Shown here: in pieces, positions 20,689 through 29,131 of the stretch
How positions within the stretch are numbered: position 1 is the first letter of the stretch
How the letters are laid out: each line of letters begins with the position of its first letter
Source of the DNA: Pseudomonas argentinensis
GTDB taxonomy: Bacteria; Pseudomonadota; Gammaproteobacteria; Pseudomonadales; Pseudomonadaceae
DNA length: 64,000 nucleotides
Assembly: GCF_001839655.2 (NCBI RefSeq)
Contig: NZ_CP056087.1
Span: 434,001 to 498,000, forward strand
Reading direction: 5' to 3'
Made by a program: the position numbers and the translations under genes
Notes under the pieces: generated by a model
What the model was told of the DNA's origin: nothing
The model's input: the letters and a program-made list of their open reading frames with translations, nothing else
Databases searched by the model: none

Positions 20689-21618
20689 ATGAACACATTC
20701 AAGAAAGCCGTCGCGGGCAGCCTGCTCTTGGCCGCCACCCTGGCCAGCCAGGCCCACGCCGAAGACGCCAGCTGCGCCACGGTCACCCTCGGCGATCCGG
20801 GCTGGAGCGATATCGCCGTGACCAACGGCATAGCCAGCCTGGTGCTCGATGGCCTGGGCTACCAGGTGAAGACCCAGACCCTGGGTGTGCCGATCATCTT
20901 CGCCGGCCTGCAGAAGGGCCAGGTCGACGTGTTCCTCGGCAACTGGATGCCGGCGCAGCAGGCCAACTACGACAAGTTCGTCGCCACCGGCGTGGTCGAC
21001 AAGGTCGCGGAAAACCTCAGCGGCACCGAATACACCCTGGCCGTGCCGACCTACGCCTATGACGCCGGCGTGAAGACCTTCGCCGATCTGGAAGAGCACG
21101 CCGACAAGTTCGGCCGCAAGATCTACGGCATCGCCTCCGGCGCGCCGGCCAACGAGTCGATCAAGGAAATCATCGCCGCCAACGAGTTCGGCTTGAAAGA
21201 CTGGAAACTGGTCGAGTCCAGCGAGCAGGCCATGCTGGTGCAGGTCGGCCGGGCGGTGAAGCGCGACGAATTCGTGGCGTTCCTCGGCTGGACGCCGCAC
21301 CCGATGAACGTGCAATACGACATGAAGTACCTCAAGGGCGGCGAGAAGTACTTTGGCGATAGCGGCAGCGTCAACACCCTGGCCCGCAAGGGCTATGCAG
21401 CGCAGTGCCCGAACGTCGGCAAACTGCTGAGCAACCTGAAGTTCACCCAGGACATGGAGAACGCCATCATGGACAAGGTACTGAGCAAACAGGCCAGCAA
21501 CGACGGCGCCGTGAAAGACTGGATCAAGGCCAATCCCGAGGTGCTGGACGGCTGGCTCGAGGGGGTGACCACCCGCGAAGGCGGCGATGCGGTGGCGGCG
21601 GTGAAGGCCAAGTTGTAG
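20689..21618 (+). CDS. choline-type ABC transporter substrate-binding protein (ChoX/PA0030-like)
   Basis: A 309-residue periplasmic protein with a Sec signal peptide ending ASQAHA. The mature part is of the OpuAC/ChoX type that binds quaternary amines: VTLGDPGWSDIAVTNGIAS, FLGNWMPAQQANYD and VAFLGWTPHPMN carry the Trp-rich aromatic cage positions. The position right after betC matches P. aeruginosa PA0030. No ABC permease or ATPase is adjacent, so it must work with a transporter encoded elsewhere. RBS AAGGAA precedes the start. Confidence 0.88.
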   Translation: MNTFKKAVAGSLLLAATLASQAHAEDASCATVTLGDPGWSDIAVTNGIASLVLDGLGYQVKTQTLGVPIIFAGLQKGQVDVFLGNWMPAQQANYDKFVATGVVDKVAENLSGTEYTLAVPTYAYDAGVKTFADLEEHADKFGRKIYGIASGAPANESIKEIIAANEFGLKDWKLVESSEQAMLVQVGRAVKRDEFVAFLGWTPHPMNVQYDMKYLKGGEKYFGDSGSVNTLARKGYAAQCPNVGKLLSNLKFTQDMENAIMDKVLSKQASNDGAVKDWIKANPEVLDGWLEGVTTREGGDAVAAVKAKL

Positions 21619-21639
21619 ACCTCCATGCAGCAGTGCATT

Positions 21640-21709
21640 GTGGGAGCGGGCGGGGACGTCTAGTTCATGCCCGTGAGATCCGCAGTTCGCGGGCATGGCC
21701 CGCTCCCAC
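21640..21709. repeat. REP element (GTGGGAGCGGGC family), copy 2
   Basis: GTGGGAGCGGGC at the left and GCATGGCCCGCTCCCAC at the right form the arms; the 40-base middle is less symmetric than in copy 1. It lies 21 bases after the binding-protein stop, in the 360-base gap before the SulP gene, which contains only repeats and the presumed SulP promoter. Confidence 0.75.
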
Positions 21710-21736
21710 GGATATGTGCTTGCCCGCATCTTTTAG

Positions 21737-21767
21737 GATGGGTCGGGTCGCGTAGGTGAAACCCATC
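21737..21767. repeat. short inverted repeat GATGGGT / ACCCATC
   Basis: Seven-base arms enclose CGGGTCGCGTAGGTGAA. The form (TAGGATGGGT ... ACCCATC) resembles another short intergenic repeat common in Pseudomonas. It sits between two REP copies. Confidence 0.5.
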
Positions 21768-21816
21768 GGCCTGTAAGCCTGGCTGCAGCGATCGGATTGT
21801 GGGGTGGTCAAACACT

Positions 21817-21864
21817 GTGGGAGCGCGCCATGCGCGCGAAATCACGGGCATGGCCCGTTCCCAC
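21817..21864. repeat. REP element (GTGGGAGCGGGC family), copy 3
   Basis: GTGGGAGCGCGCCATGCGCG on the left faces CACGGGCATGGCCCGTTCCC on the right, 48 bases in all. Slightly decayed relative to copy 1. Confidence 0.75.
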
Positions 21865-21978
21865 AGACACAATCGTCGCCCGCTCCATACAGGTATTACG
21901 CCCGAGCACTGCCAGGAAATAATCACCAACACCTCTGCTACCCTGCCCACCACCCAGCCCACTCAACGAAAAAGCCCC

Positions 21979-23544
21979 ATGCGTCTACCCAGCCGATACA
22001 GCCTGTTGCCCTTCCTGCTCTGGTGGCCGACCGTCACCCGGCGCACGCTGGGCACGGATCTGCTGGTCGGGCTGAGCGGCGCCATCCTCGCCCTGCCGCA
22101 ATCGATCGCCTATGCGCTGATCGCCGGGCTGCCGGCCGAGTACGGGCTGTATGCGGCCATCGTGCCGGTGATCATCGCCTGCCTGTGGGGCTCGTCGTGG
22201 CACCTGATCGGCGGGCCCACGGCGGCCATCTCCATCGTGCTGTTCACCAGCGTCAGCCCCATGGCCCGGCCGGGTAGCGACGAGTTCGTCGCCCTGGTGC
22301 TGGTGCTGACGTTTCTCGCCGGGCTGTTCCAGTGGCTGCTCGGGCTGCTGCGTTTCGGCAACCTGGTCAACTTCGTCTCGCCCTCGGTAATCCTCGGTTT
22401 CACCCTGGGCGCCGCGCTGGTGATCGCCCTTGGCCAGTTGCCCAACCTGCTGGGCCTCGATGTGGACAGCCAGCGTACCGCCGTGGCCACCCTGCTCGAA
22501 CTCGGCCAGCACCTGCACCAGGCCGACTGGCACGCCGTGCTGGTGGCGGCCTTTACCCTGGCGGTCAGCCTGCTCTGCCGGCGCCTGTGGCCACGCTTGC
22601 CGGCACTGCTGATCGGCGTGGTGGCCGGCAGCCTGCTGGTCGCCGCCCTGCCCGGCTTGTTCGCCGGCATCCGCCTGGTCGATGCCTTCGAGGGCACCTT
22701 GCCGCCGTTTACCCTGTTGCACTTCGAGGTCAACAGCCTGCTCGAACTGCTGCCCGCGGCGATTGCCTGCGGCATGCTCGGTCTGGTCACCAGCCTCTCC
22801 ATCGCCCGCTCCCTGGCCGCCCGCTCCCAGCAACTGCTGGACGCCAACCAGGAGGTGCGCGCCCAGGGCCTGTCCAACCTGATCGGCCCGTGGTTCTCCG
22901 GCTCGTTGTCAGCCGGCTCCTTCACCCGCTCGGCGCTCAACCTGCAGGCTGGCGCTACCTCGCCGATGGCCGGGGTGTTCTCGGCGCTGCTGGTGGCCAT
23001 GTTCGCGCTGTTCTGCGCAGGGCTGATCGCCCATATCGCCCTGCCCAGCATGGGCGCGGCGATCCTGCTGATCTGCTGGGGGCTGGTGGACGTGGCTGGC
23101 GTGCGCGCGCTGCTGCGGGTCAGCCGTGCGGAGTTCGTGGTGATGCTGCTGACCCTGCTCGCCACCCTGGTGCTGGAACTGCAGACGGCGATCTACGCCG
23201 GCGTGCTGGCCTCGCTGTTCTTCTACCTCAAGCGTACCTCGCAGCCGCGCTTCAAATACACCCGCGACGGCGACGACGAACTGCTGCGCCTGGAAGGCTC
23301 GATCTTCTTTGGCGCCTGCCATTACGTGCAGCAGATCCTGCAGCTCAGCAGTGGCGATCGGGTGGTGGTCGATGCCCGGCACATCAACTTCATCGATTAC
23401 GCCGGGGTGGAGATGCTTCATCTGGAGGCACGCCGCCTGCAGGCACAGAACCGTCAGCTGGTGCTGCGCCACGCCCGCCCCCATGTGGTCGAGGAAATTC
23501 AGAAGCTCGAAGGCCCTGGCTGCCCGGTGCAGTTCGAGGAATGA
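21979..23544 (+). CDS. SulP-family sulfate permease with STAS domain
   Basis: A 521-residue inner-membrane transporter. The SulP core (TLGTDLLVGLSGAILALPQS, then SIAYALIAGLPAEYGLYAA) has about 12-14 membrane segments, and a C-terminal STAS domain covers about residues 430-521 (RVVVDARHINFIDYAGVEML). It occupies the place of P. aeruginosa PA0029 beside the choline-sulfate genes, so it may move sulfate released by BetC, or choline sulfate itself. ATG 21979 begins the family-like sequence; the open frame upstream runs through REP DNA. Confidence 0.9.
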   Translation: MRLPSRYSLLPFLLWWPTVTRRTLGTDLLVGLSGAILALPQSIAYALIAGLPAEYGLYAAIVPVIIACLWGSSWHLIGGPTAAISIVLFTSVSPMARPGSDEFVALVLVLTFLAGLFQWLLGLLRFGNLVNFVSPSVILGFTLGAALVIALGQLPNLLGLDVDSQRTAVATLLELGQHLHQADWHAVLVAAFTLAVSLLCRRLWPRLPALLIGVVAGSLLVAALPGLFAGIRLVDAFEGTLPPFTLLHFEVNSLLELLPAAIACGMLGLVTSLSIARSLAARSQQLLDANQEVRAQGLSNLIGPWFSGSLSAGSFTRSALNLQAGATSPMAGVFSALLVAMFALFCAGLIAHIALPSMGAAILLICWGLVDVAGVRALLRVSRAEFVVMLLTLLATLVLELQTAIYAGVLASLFFYLKRTSQPRFKYTRDGDDELLRLEGSIFFGACHYVQQILQLSSGDRVVVDARHINFIDYAGVEMLHLEARRLQAQNRQLVLRHARPHVVEEIQKLEGPGCPVQFEE

Positions 23545-23553
23545 GCCGCCAGG

Positions 23554-24804
23554 CTACCGCCAGCCGTGCCGACGAAAGTAACGCCCCACCAGCAGCAATG
23601 CCGCCAGCCCCAAGACCCCGGCGCAGACGAACAGGCCGTCATACCCCAGCGCCTTGGCCAGCACGCCGCTGGCCGCGCCGACGAAGCCGCCAAGCAGAAT
23701 CTGCGTGGAGGCCTGCAGGGTGAAGTCCGCGCCTTCATGACCGGGGCGGCACTGGCGCATCATCGCGGCGAACAAGGCGACTGTGGATAAGCCATCGGCG
23801 GCCTGCTCGCTCAGGGTCAAGGCATACACCCACGATGCGTCACCGCCACGGCTGACAAGCAGCGCCAGCCCGGCCAGGCTCAGCGCCTGCAACGCACCGA
23901 AGATCAGCAGCGCACGTAGCACACCGAGGCGCGCATACAACAGGCCGCCCAATAGCGCGCCGCCAATACCGACCAGGCTGCTGATCAACGTCAGCTGGCC
24001 CAGCTCGGCATTGCTCCAGCCCTGATCCACCAGCATCGGCTTGATCATCGGCGAGCCCAGGGCGTCGCCCAGCTTGAAGGCCAGCACCACGGCCAGCCAC
24101 AGGCCCATGCCCGGCAGCGCCAGCAGGCCGCGGTAATGACGCCACAGCAGGCCGATGCCCAACGGCTCGGCCGGCGCGCTGGTTGGCGGCAATTGTTGTG
24201 TTTCGGCGAAGCGCCATACCGGCAGCAGCATCAGGGCGACCAGCAGGGTCAGCGCCAGCAGCGACAGGTTCCAGCCCACGCGGTCGATCACCAGCAACAG
24301 GCCGCTGCCGCTGACGATCATCCCGACCTTGTAGCCGCCCACCTGCAGGCTATTACCCAGCCCGCGCCAACGCTCGGGCAACAGGCGCACGGTCAGGCCG
24401 TCGGTGGCGATGTCCTGGGTCGCCGCCGCCAGGTTGATCAGCACCAGCAGGCCGAGCAGCAGCGGCAACTGCGCACCAAATAGCGAGCCCGGTGAGAGCA
24501 GCGCCAGGGCCAGCAGAATCACCACCACCGCGCCCTGCAACGGCAGAATCCAGCCGCGGTGATGGCCCAGGCGCCGCGATGAAAGGCGGTCCACCCACGG
24601 CGCCCACAGCACCTTGAGCAGCCAGGGCAGCGCCAGCAGCTTGAGCAAGCCGATCACGGCCAGGTCCACGCCATGCTGGCGCAGCAGCACCGGCAACGCA
24701 TGGGCGATCAGCCCGGACGGCAAACCCTGGGCGCAATACAGCGAGGCCAGCAGCACCAGGGTGGCGCCGGCCGGGTGGCGTAAATCGGCAGGAGTGGGCG
24801 ACAT
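23554..24804 (-). CDS. MFS transporter, AmpG / RhtX-FptX-like
   Basis: A 416-residue protein with 12 hydrophobic segments. Its opening (LYCAQGLPSGLIAHALPVLL, LKVLWAPWVDR) and AATQDIATDGLTVRLLPE are characteristic of the group holding AmpG muropeptide permeases and RhtX/FptX siderophore importers. No siderophore or muropeptide gene is adjacent, so the substrate is open. It converges with the SulP gene, 9 bases between the stops. Confidence 0.82.
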   Translation of the reverse strand: MSPTPADLRHPAGATLVLLASLYCAQGLPSGLIAHALPVLLRQHGVDLAVIGLLKLLALPWLLKVLWAPWVDRLSSRRLGHHRGWILPLQGAVVVILLALALLSPGSLFGAQLPLLLGLLVLINLAAATQDIATDGLTVRLLPERWRGLGNSLQVGGYKVGMIVSGSGLLLVIDRVGWNLSLLALTLLVALMLLPVWRFAETQQLPPTSAPAEPLGIGLLWRHYRGLLALPGMGLWLAVVLAFKLGDALGSPMIKPMLVDQGWSNAELGQLTLISSLVGIGGALLGGLLYARLGVLRALLIFGALQALSLAGLALLVSRGGDASWVYALTLSEQAADGLSTVALFAAMMRQCRPGHEGADFTLQASTQILLGGFVGAASGVLAKALGYDGLFVCAGVLGLAALLLVGRYFRRHGWR

Positions 24805-25022
24805 GGTGGCGTCCGCAGGAGTTCAGCGGCGCAGCATAGCGCAGGCGTGAAAGCACCAGCAGCCCTGGCATGCTGCGGTTACAACTCGATACCCGAAACC
24901 AGTCGCGGCGGCGAACGCTGGCGTGGTGTTTCGGTCTATTCGCCTGTCACCCTCCCCCCGCCCCTGCGCCGCCCGTGAGCGAAGCGCGGCGCGCGTTACG
25001 TTTGCAAACTCCGCGGAGAACC

Positions 25023-25925
25023 ATGGCCACCACACTTATCCACACCCTGCGTCGTCGCTGGCTGAGCATCGGCTTGCTGCTGTGTCTGGCCGTCGGCCTG
25101 CCGGTCGGCTGCGCCAAGCTGGAAGAAAAGGAGCGCGAGCTGGTGTTTCGCATCGAGCCGGGCACCGCCAGCTGGTTTCACGGCCTGCCTGCCGGAGTGA
25201 AAGACATGACCCTCAGCGTGCCCGAGTTCGGCGACAGCCAGAATATCCACGCCTGGTGGTGGCCAGCCCGCAAGGCGGACGCGCCAACCCTGCTGTACCT
25301 GCACGGTTCGCGCTGGAACCTGACCGGCCAGCTGTTTCGTATCGAACAGCTGCACGCCATGGGCTTCTCGGTGCTGGCCATCGACTACCGCGGCTTTGGC
25401 GAGAGCCGCGGCGAGCTGCCTTCCGAGCGCACCCTCTACGAAGACGCCGAGATCGCCTGGCAACGCCTCACCGAGCTGCAGCCCGATCCTGCCAAGCGCT
25501 TTATCTACGGGCACTCCCTGGGTGGTGCCGTGGCGGTCAACCTGGCCGACTCCCTGGGCCGTGATCGCCACACCCCGCCGCTGGCCGGGCTGATCATCGA
25601 ATCGACCTTCACCAACCTGGCCGATGCCGCTACCGCCGTCGCCTCCGAGTACACCTCGCTGCCGGTGCGCTGGCTGCTGTCGCAGAAGTTCGACTCCCTG
25701 AGCAAGATCGGCGACATCAAGGTACCGGTGCTGATCGCCCACGGCACCGGTGACCGCTACGTGCCGGCGCGCTTCAGCGAAAGCCTGTACCAGGCGGCCA
25801 ACCAGCCCAAGCGCCTGCTGCTGATCGACGGCGGCAACCACAACAACAGCATGCGCACCGGCAGCCGTGAATACCGCGAGGCGATTCGCACGCTGTTCTC
25901 CCAGCAGATGCTCGGCAAGGGCTGA
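25023..25925 (+). CDS. alpha/beta hydrolase, membrane-anchored (BEM46/YfhR type)
   Basis: A 300-residue serine hydrolase. The N-terminal hydrophobic segment (WLSIGLLLCLAVGLPVGCAK) is either an anchor or a lipoprotein signal; the position before Cys is VG but -3 is Pro, so lipidation is uncertain. The nucleophile Ser is in YGHSLGG, an oxyanion motif HGSRWN lies earlier, Asp is in HGTGDRYVP and His in DGGNHNNS. RBS GGAGAACC precedes ATG 25023. A small gene follows 29 bases later and may be co-transcribed. Substrate unknown. Confidence 0.85.
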   Translation: MATTLIHTLRRRWLSIGLLLCLAVGLPVGCAKLEEKERELVFRIEPGTASWFHGLPAGVKDMTLSVPEFGDSQNIHAWWWPARKADAPTLLYLHGSRWNLTGQLFRIEQLHAMGFSVLAIDYRGFGESRGELPSERTLYEDAEIAWQRLTELQPDPAKRFIYGHSLGGAVAVNLADSLGRDRHTPPLAGLIIESTFTNLADAATAVASEYTSLPVRWLLSQKFDSLSKIGDIKVPVLIAHGTGDRYVPARFSESLYQAANQPKRLLLIDGGNHNNSMRTGSREYREAIRTLFSQQMLGKG

Positions 25926-25954
25926 CCGCGCTCAGCACGCCAAAGGACAGCCCC

Positions 25955-26281
25955 ATGCAGGTCATCGATCACCAACCCCACGCCTGGTTGCTGCTGCAAG
26001 ACGACAGCGGACTGCTGATCGACGTGGAGTGCCATCACGGCGCCGTCAGCTGCAGCGTGCTGATCCGTCTGAATGATGAAGAGCTGGCCGAGTACCGGCG
26101 CGACGGCCACGCCTATCTGAATCGCCTGGCCGAGGCCATCCACTACAGCGCGCCGATCCTGGCGATCAGCAACTCGCCCTACAAGGCGCGCAAGCTGCGC
26201 GGCTACGAAGAGCAGGTGCTGCAGGCGATCCGCCAGTGGCAGGCGCAGGCTCAACCCGGCGGTGCCGCCAGGCAGGATTGA
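25955..26281 (+). CDS. conserved small hypothetical protein
   Basis: A 108-residue soluble protein not assigned to a family. It begins with a beta-rich part (AWLLLQDDSGLLIDVECHHG) and ends with helices and a short Gln/Ala tail. It has two Cys (VECHHGAVSCSV) and two adjacent His. Codon use is like its neighbours. It lies 29 bases after the hydrolase, probably in the same transcript. Confidence 0.65.
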   Translation: MQVIDHQPHAWLLLQDDSGLLIDVECHHGAVSCSVLIRLNDEELAEYRRDGHAYLNRLAEAIHYSAPILAISNSPYKARKLRGYEEQVLQAIRQWQAQAQPGGAARQD

Positions 26282-26485
26282 CGCATCGTCAGCGCGGTGG
26301 ACAGGCAGCGGCTGAATCCACTGACCAATGCCATGTCGCCTAGCTCACCTCCCTCCCGGACCGACGTTGCGGCACCTATCGCACGCCCCTTGGCGACGCA
26401 CTGACCGAAGCTCGTCAGCCTGCCCTCGGGTTATGCTGCGCGAATGACAGAGGCGCGCCCGCCCGTGGCGCTAACGGAAGCCTGC

Positions 26486-27436
26486 ATGCTGATTGGCCAC
26501 CGCTTCGAACGCACCCCACGGGGCGATCTGCACATTCACTCGCACAACGGGGTGATGAACATCGTTGCCCCGCTGATGGGCGCGATCGCCTTTGCCGCCC
26601 CGGTTGCACTCGTGGCCATTGCGGTTGCCAGTGACTCCTCGCCCTCGGCCAGCCTGGACCCACTGACCTTACTGCTGATCGTGCTCGGGCTGCTGCTGTT
26701 TCCTGCGCTTGGCCTGGTGATAATGGTCTATACCGGCATGCGTGAAACCTTGCTGCTGTCACGCCTCGATGGCGAGGGCAAACGCCGCACACGAAACTTC
26801 TTTGGTCGTCGCGAGCGGATCACCGAGGTGTTTCGACTCGACAGGACGCAGCGCCTCGAGCTGCGCCGTCGCCAAGGCGCCGAGCCCGCCCACACCCAAC
26901 TGTGGCTGGTGATGCGCGATGGCACCGAGCACCGGTTGACCACCGACAGCGTGCCGGTCATACCGGGCAGCGAACGCACCGACCGGTGGCTGCGAGAACT
27001 GGCCGAATACCTGCAGCTGGACGTGCCGACGACCATCATCGACCCCACGACAGTCAAAGCGCCGACGCCCTACAAGCCCGTCAGCAGCCGTGCCGCGAAA
27101 GCTGCAGCGCAGTCGAAAGCCGAGGCGCCAGCCCCTTCTCATGGGAAAAGCACCACCGTCAGCACGCCTGCCCGGGCCTTCTGCGCACTACTGGGCGCCT
27201 TCCTGGCGGTATTCGAACTGAGCCACCTCACCACATTGATGCCAGCGCTGTTCACCGGCCGCTTGCGGGTCAGCGGCTTTCGAACGGGAGCGCATAGCTT
27301 CTACTGGAGCGAGCAACCCCTGGTGTTCTCGTTCAATTTGCTGGTTGGCTATGCCGAAGTGCTGATCATCGGCGCCATCGCCTGGGGATGCCTGCGCGCC
27401 GCCGTCACCGGTCGTTTGAAGGCAGCAAGCGGATAG
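26486..27436 (+). CDS. hypothetical membrane protein
   Basis: A 316-residue protein not assigned to a family. Two hydrophobic segments near the N-terminus (IVAPLMGAIAFAAPVALVAI; LTLLLIVLGLLLFPALGLVI) precede a cytosolic, Arg-rich beta domain and an Ala/Lys/Pro linker. Two further segments near the C-terminus follow. The pattern resembles membrane proteins with a PH-like domain, which I cannot confirm. ATG 26486 has GGAA six bases upstream; ATG 26444 in the same frame lacks an RBS. Confidence 0.6.
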   Translation: MLIGHRFERTPRGDLHIHSHNGVMNIVAPLMGAIAFAAPVALVAIAVASDSSPSASLDPLTLLLIVLGLLLFPALGLVIMVYTGMRETLLLSRLDGEGKRRTRNFFGRRERITEVFRLDRTQRLELRRRQGAEPAHTQLWLVMRDGTEHRLTTDSVPVIPGSERTDRWLRELAEYLQLDVPTTIIDPTTVKAPTPYKPVSSRAAKAAAQSKAEAPAPSHGKSTTVSTPARAFCALLGAFLAVFELSHLTTLMPALFTGRLRVSGFRTGAHSFYWSEQPLVFSFNLLVGYAEVLIIGAIAWGCLRAAVTGRLKAASG

Positions 27437-27609
27437 CGGGGGTTCCGAACGCCCCTGAGCCGCACACCGGTGCCATGACGAACTGCCTAGCTGGTTGTCA
27501 GATAACAGCTAAGCTGTTTTTCGTATCAAGATCATTCCGGCCTGGCATTCGCTGCCCCGAGCCGCTGCTCGTCAGAACGCCCTCCACAACAATAAAAGGA
27601 AGTTCGACC

Positions 27610-28755
27610 ATGACCCACCCCCACCACCTGCTGTCCGGCCTGGCCCTCTCTCTGGCGATTGCCACAGGTGCCAACGCTGCCGGGCTGACCAGCGAACACA
27701 AGCCATTCGGCAAGACCCGCGACGGCACGCCGGTCGAGCAGTATCAATTGCGCAACAGCCATGGCATGCAGGCCACCATCATCACCTACGGCGGCGTGCT
27801 GCAGGCCCTGGCAGTGCCGGACAAGAACGGCAAGGTCGAAGACGTGGTATTGGGCTTCGATGACGTGCAGGGCTATGAGACCGGCACCGCCTTCTTCGGC
27901 GCCACCATCGGCCGCTTCGGCAATCGCCTGGCTGGCGGCGCCTTCGAACTCGATGGCAAGCGTTTCCAGGTGCCACTCAACGACGGGCCGAACGCCCTGC
28001 ACGGTGGCGCCGAGGGCTTCGACAAGAAGGTCTGGGAAGCCAAGCCGGTAAAGGATAAGGATTCGGTCGGCGTGACCCTCACCTACCTGTCCAAGGACGG
28101 CGAGATGGGCTTTCCCGGCAACCTGAAAACCGAAGTCACCTACCGCCTCACCGACGACAACGAACTGCACATCGACTACAAGGCCACCACCGACAAGCCC
28201 ACCGTGGTCAACCTCACCAACCACAGCTACTTCAACCTCGCCGGGGCCGGCAACGGCGATATCCTCAAACAGGTCGCCACCCTGCACGCCAGCCACTACA
28301 CGCCGGTCAACAAGACGCTGATCCCCACCGGTGAACTGGCCCTAGTCAAAGGCACGCCGATGGACTTCAGCAAACCGACGCCCATCGGCCAGCACATCAA
28401 GGATGACCACGAGCAGCTCAAATTCGCCGAAGCCAAGCAGGGCGGCTTCGACTTCAACTGGGCGCTGGACGGCAAAGGCGACATCAAGCAACTCGCCGCC
28501 GAAGTCCACGACCCCGCCTCCGGCCGCCTCCTGCAGCTCTACACCACCGAGCCGGGCGTACAGTTCTACACCAGCAACTTCCTGGACGGCTCGGTAAAAG
28601 GCAAAGCCGGCAAGACCTACGCCCACTGGAGCGCCTTCACCCTGGAAACCCAACACTTCCCAGATGCGCCGAACCAGCCGAAGTTTGCCTCCACCCGCCT
28701 GGATCCGGGGCAGACGTATACGCAGAATACGGTGTTCAAGTTTTCGGTGAAGTGA
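27610..28755 (+). CDS. galM: aldose 1-epimerase, exported
   Basis: A 381-residue mutarotase that interconverts alpha and beta anomers of hexoses. Catalytic residues are visible: His in NALHGG and NLTNHSYFNL, and Glu in YTTEPGVQFYTSNFLDG. A Sec signal peptide (LSGLALSLAIATGANA) places it in the periplasm, unlike cytosolic E. coli GalM. RBS AAGGAAG precedes ATG 27610. No galactose pathway gene is adjacent. A 12-bp-arm hairpin follows the stop. Confidence 0.92.
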   Translation: MTHPHHLLSGLALSLAIATGANAAGLTSEHKPFGKTRDGTPVEQYQLRNSHGMQATIITYGGVLQALAVPDKNGKVEDVVLGFDDVQGYETGTAFFGATIGRFGNRLAGGAFELDGKRFQVPLNDGPNALHGGAEGFDKKVWEAKPVKDKDSVGVTLTYLSKDGEMGFPGNLKTEVTYRLTDDNELHIDYKATTDKPTVVNLTNHSYFNLAGAGNGDILKQVATLHASHYTPVNKTLIPTGELALVKGTPMDFSKPTPIGQHIKDDHEQLKFAEAKQGGFDFNWALDGKGDIKQLAAEVHDPASGRLLQLYTTEPGVQFYTSNFLDGSVKGKAGKTYAHWSAFTLETQHFPDAPNQPKFASTRLDPGQTYTQNTVFKFSVK

Positions 28756-28780
28756 GGACGGGCGTCTAATAGCGCCAGAG

Positions 28781-28819
28781 GGCATAACTGTGAGCCTTGA
28801 AACGGAACACAGTTATGCC
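28781..28819. terminator. 12-bp perfect inverted repeat after galM
   Basis: GGCATAACTGTG / CACAGTTATGCC with a 15-base loop, 25 bases after the galM stop. There is no T run, so it is a weak terminator, a transcript-stabilising hairpin or a protein-binding site. Confidence 0.45.
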
Positions 28820-29131
28820 TGTTGTTAAAGGCCGATAGCGCAGGCGATGCCTCCCAGCAACCAATGGTCACCGACTTCAGCTTGGCGTATCCCGATGAAT
28901 GCCAAGCCGAATCACGACCAAGCCGGAGGCCTCGGTGCCGCCGAAGCTGTTCCACAAGAGCTTCGAAGGCCTCACCGAAGCCCAACTGCGCAACCTCAAC
29001 CAAGTGCTGGAGCATTTTCGCCAACCTGCCCGAACACTGATCGCAGCCGCCCGGCGGCGCCCATTGGCAGCCCGTCATGTCCGCGGTCAGCAGCGTTTGC
29101 CCTACCTGCGTCGCCCCCCTAGAATGCCGCG
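28820..29131. other. gap between galM hairpin and uvrD
   Basis: No gene is supported. A stretch at about 28920-29035 reads PPKLFHKSFEGLTEAQLRNL on the plus strand without a convincing start, RBS or family; it could be a remnant of a lost gene. The uvrD promoter must lie in the last part. Confidence 0.4.
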
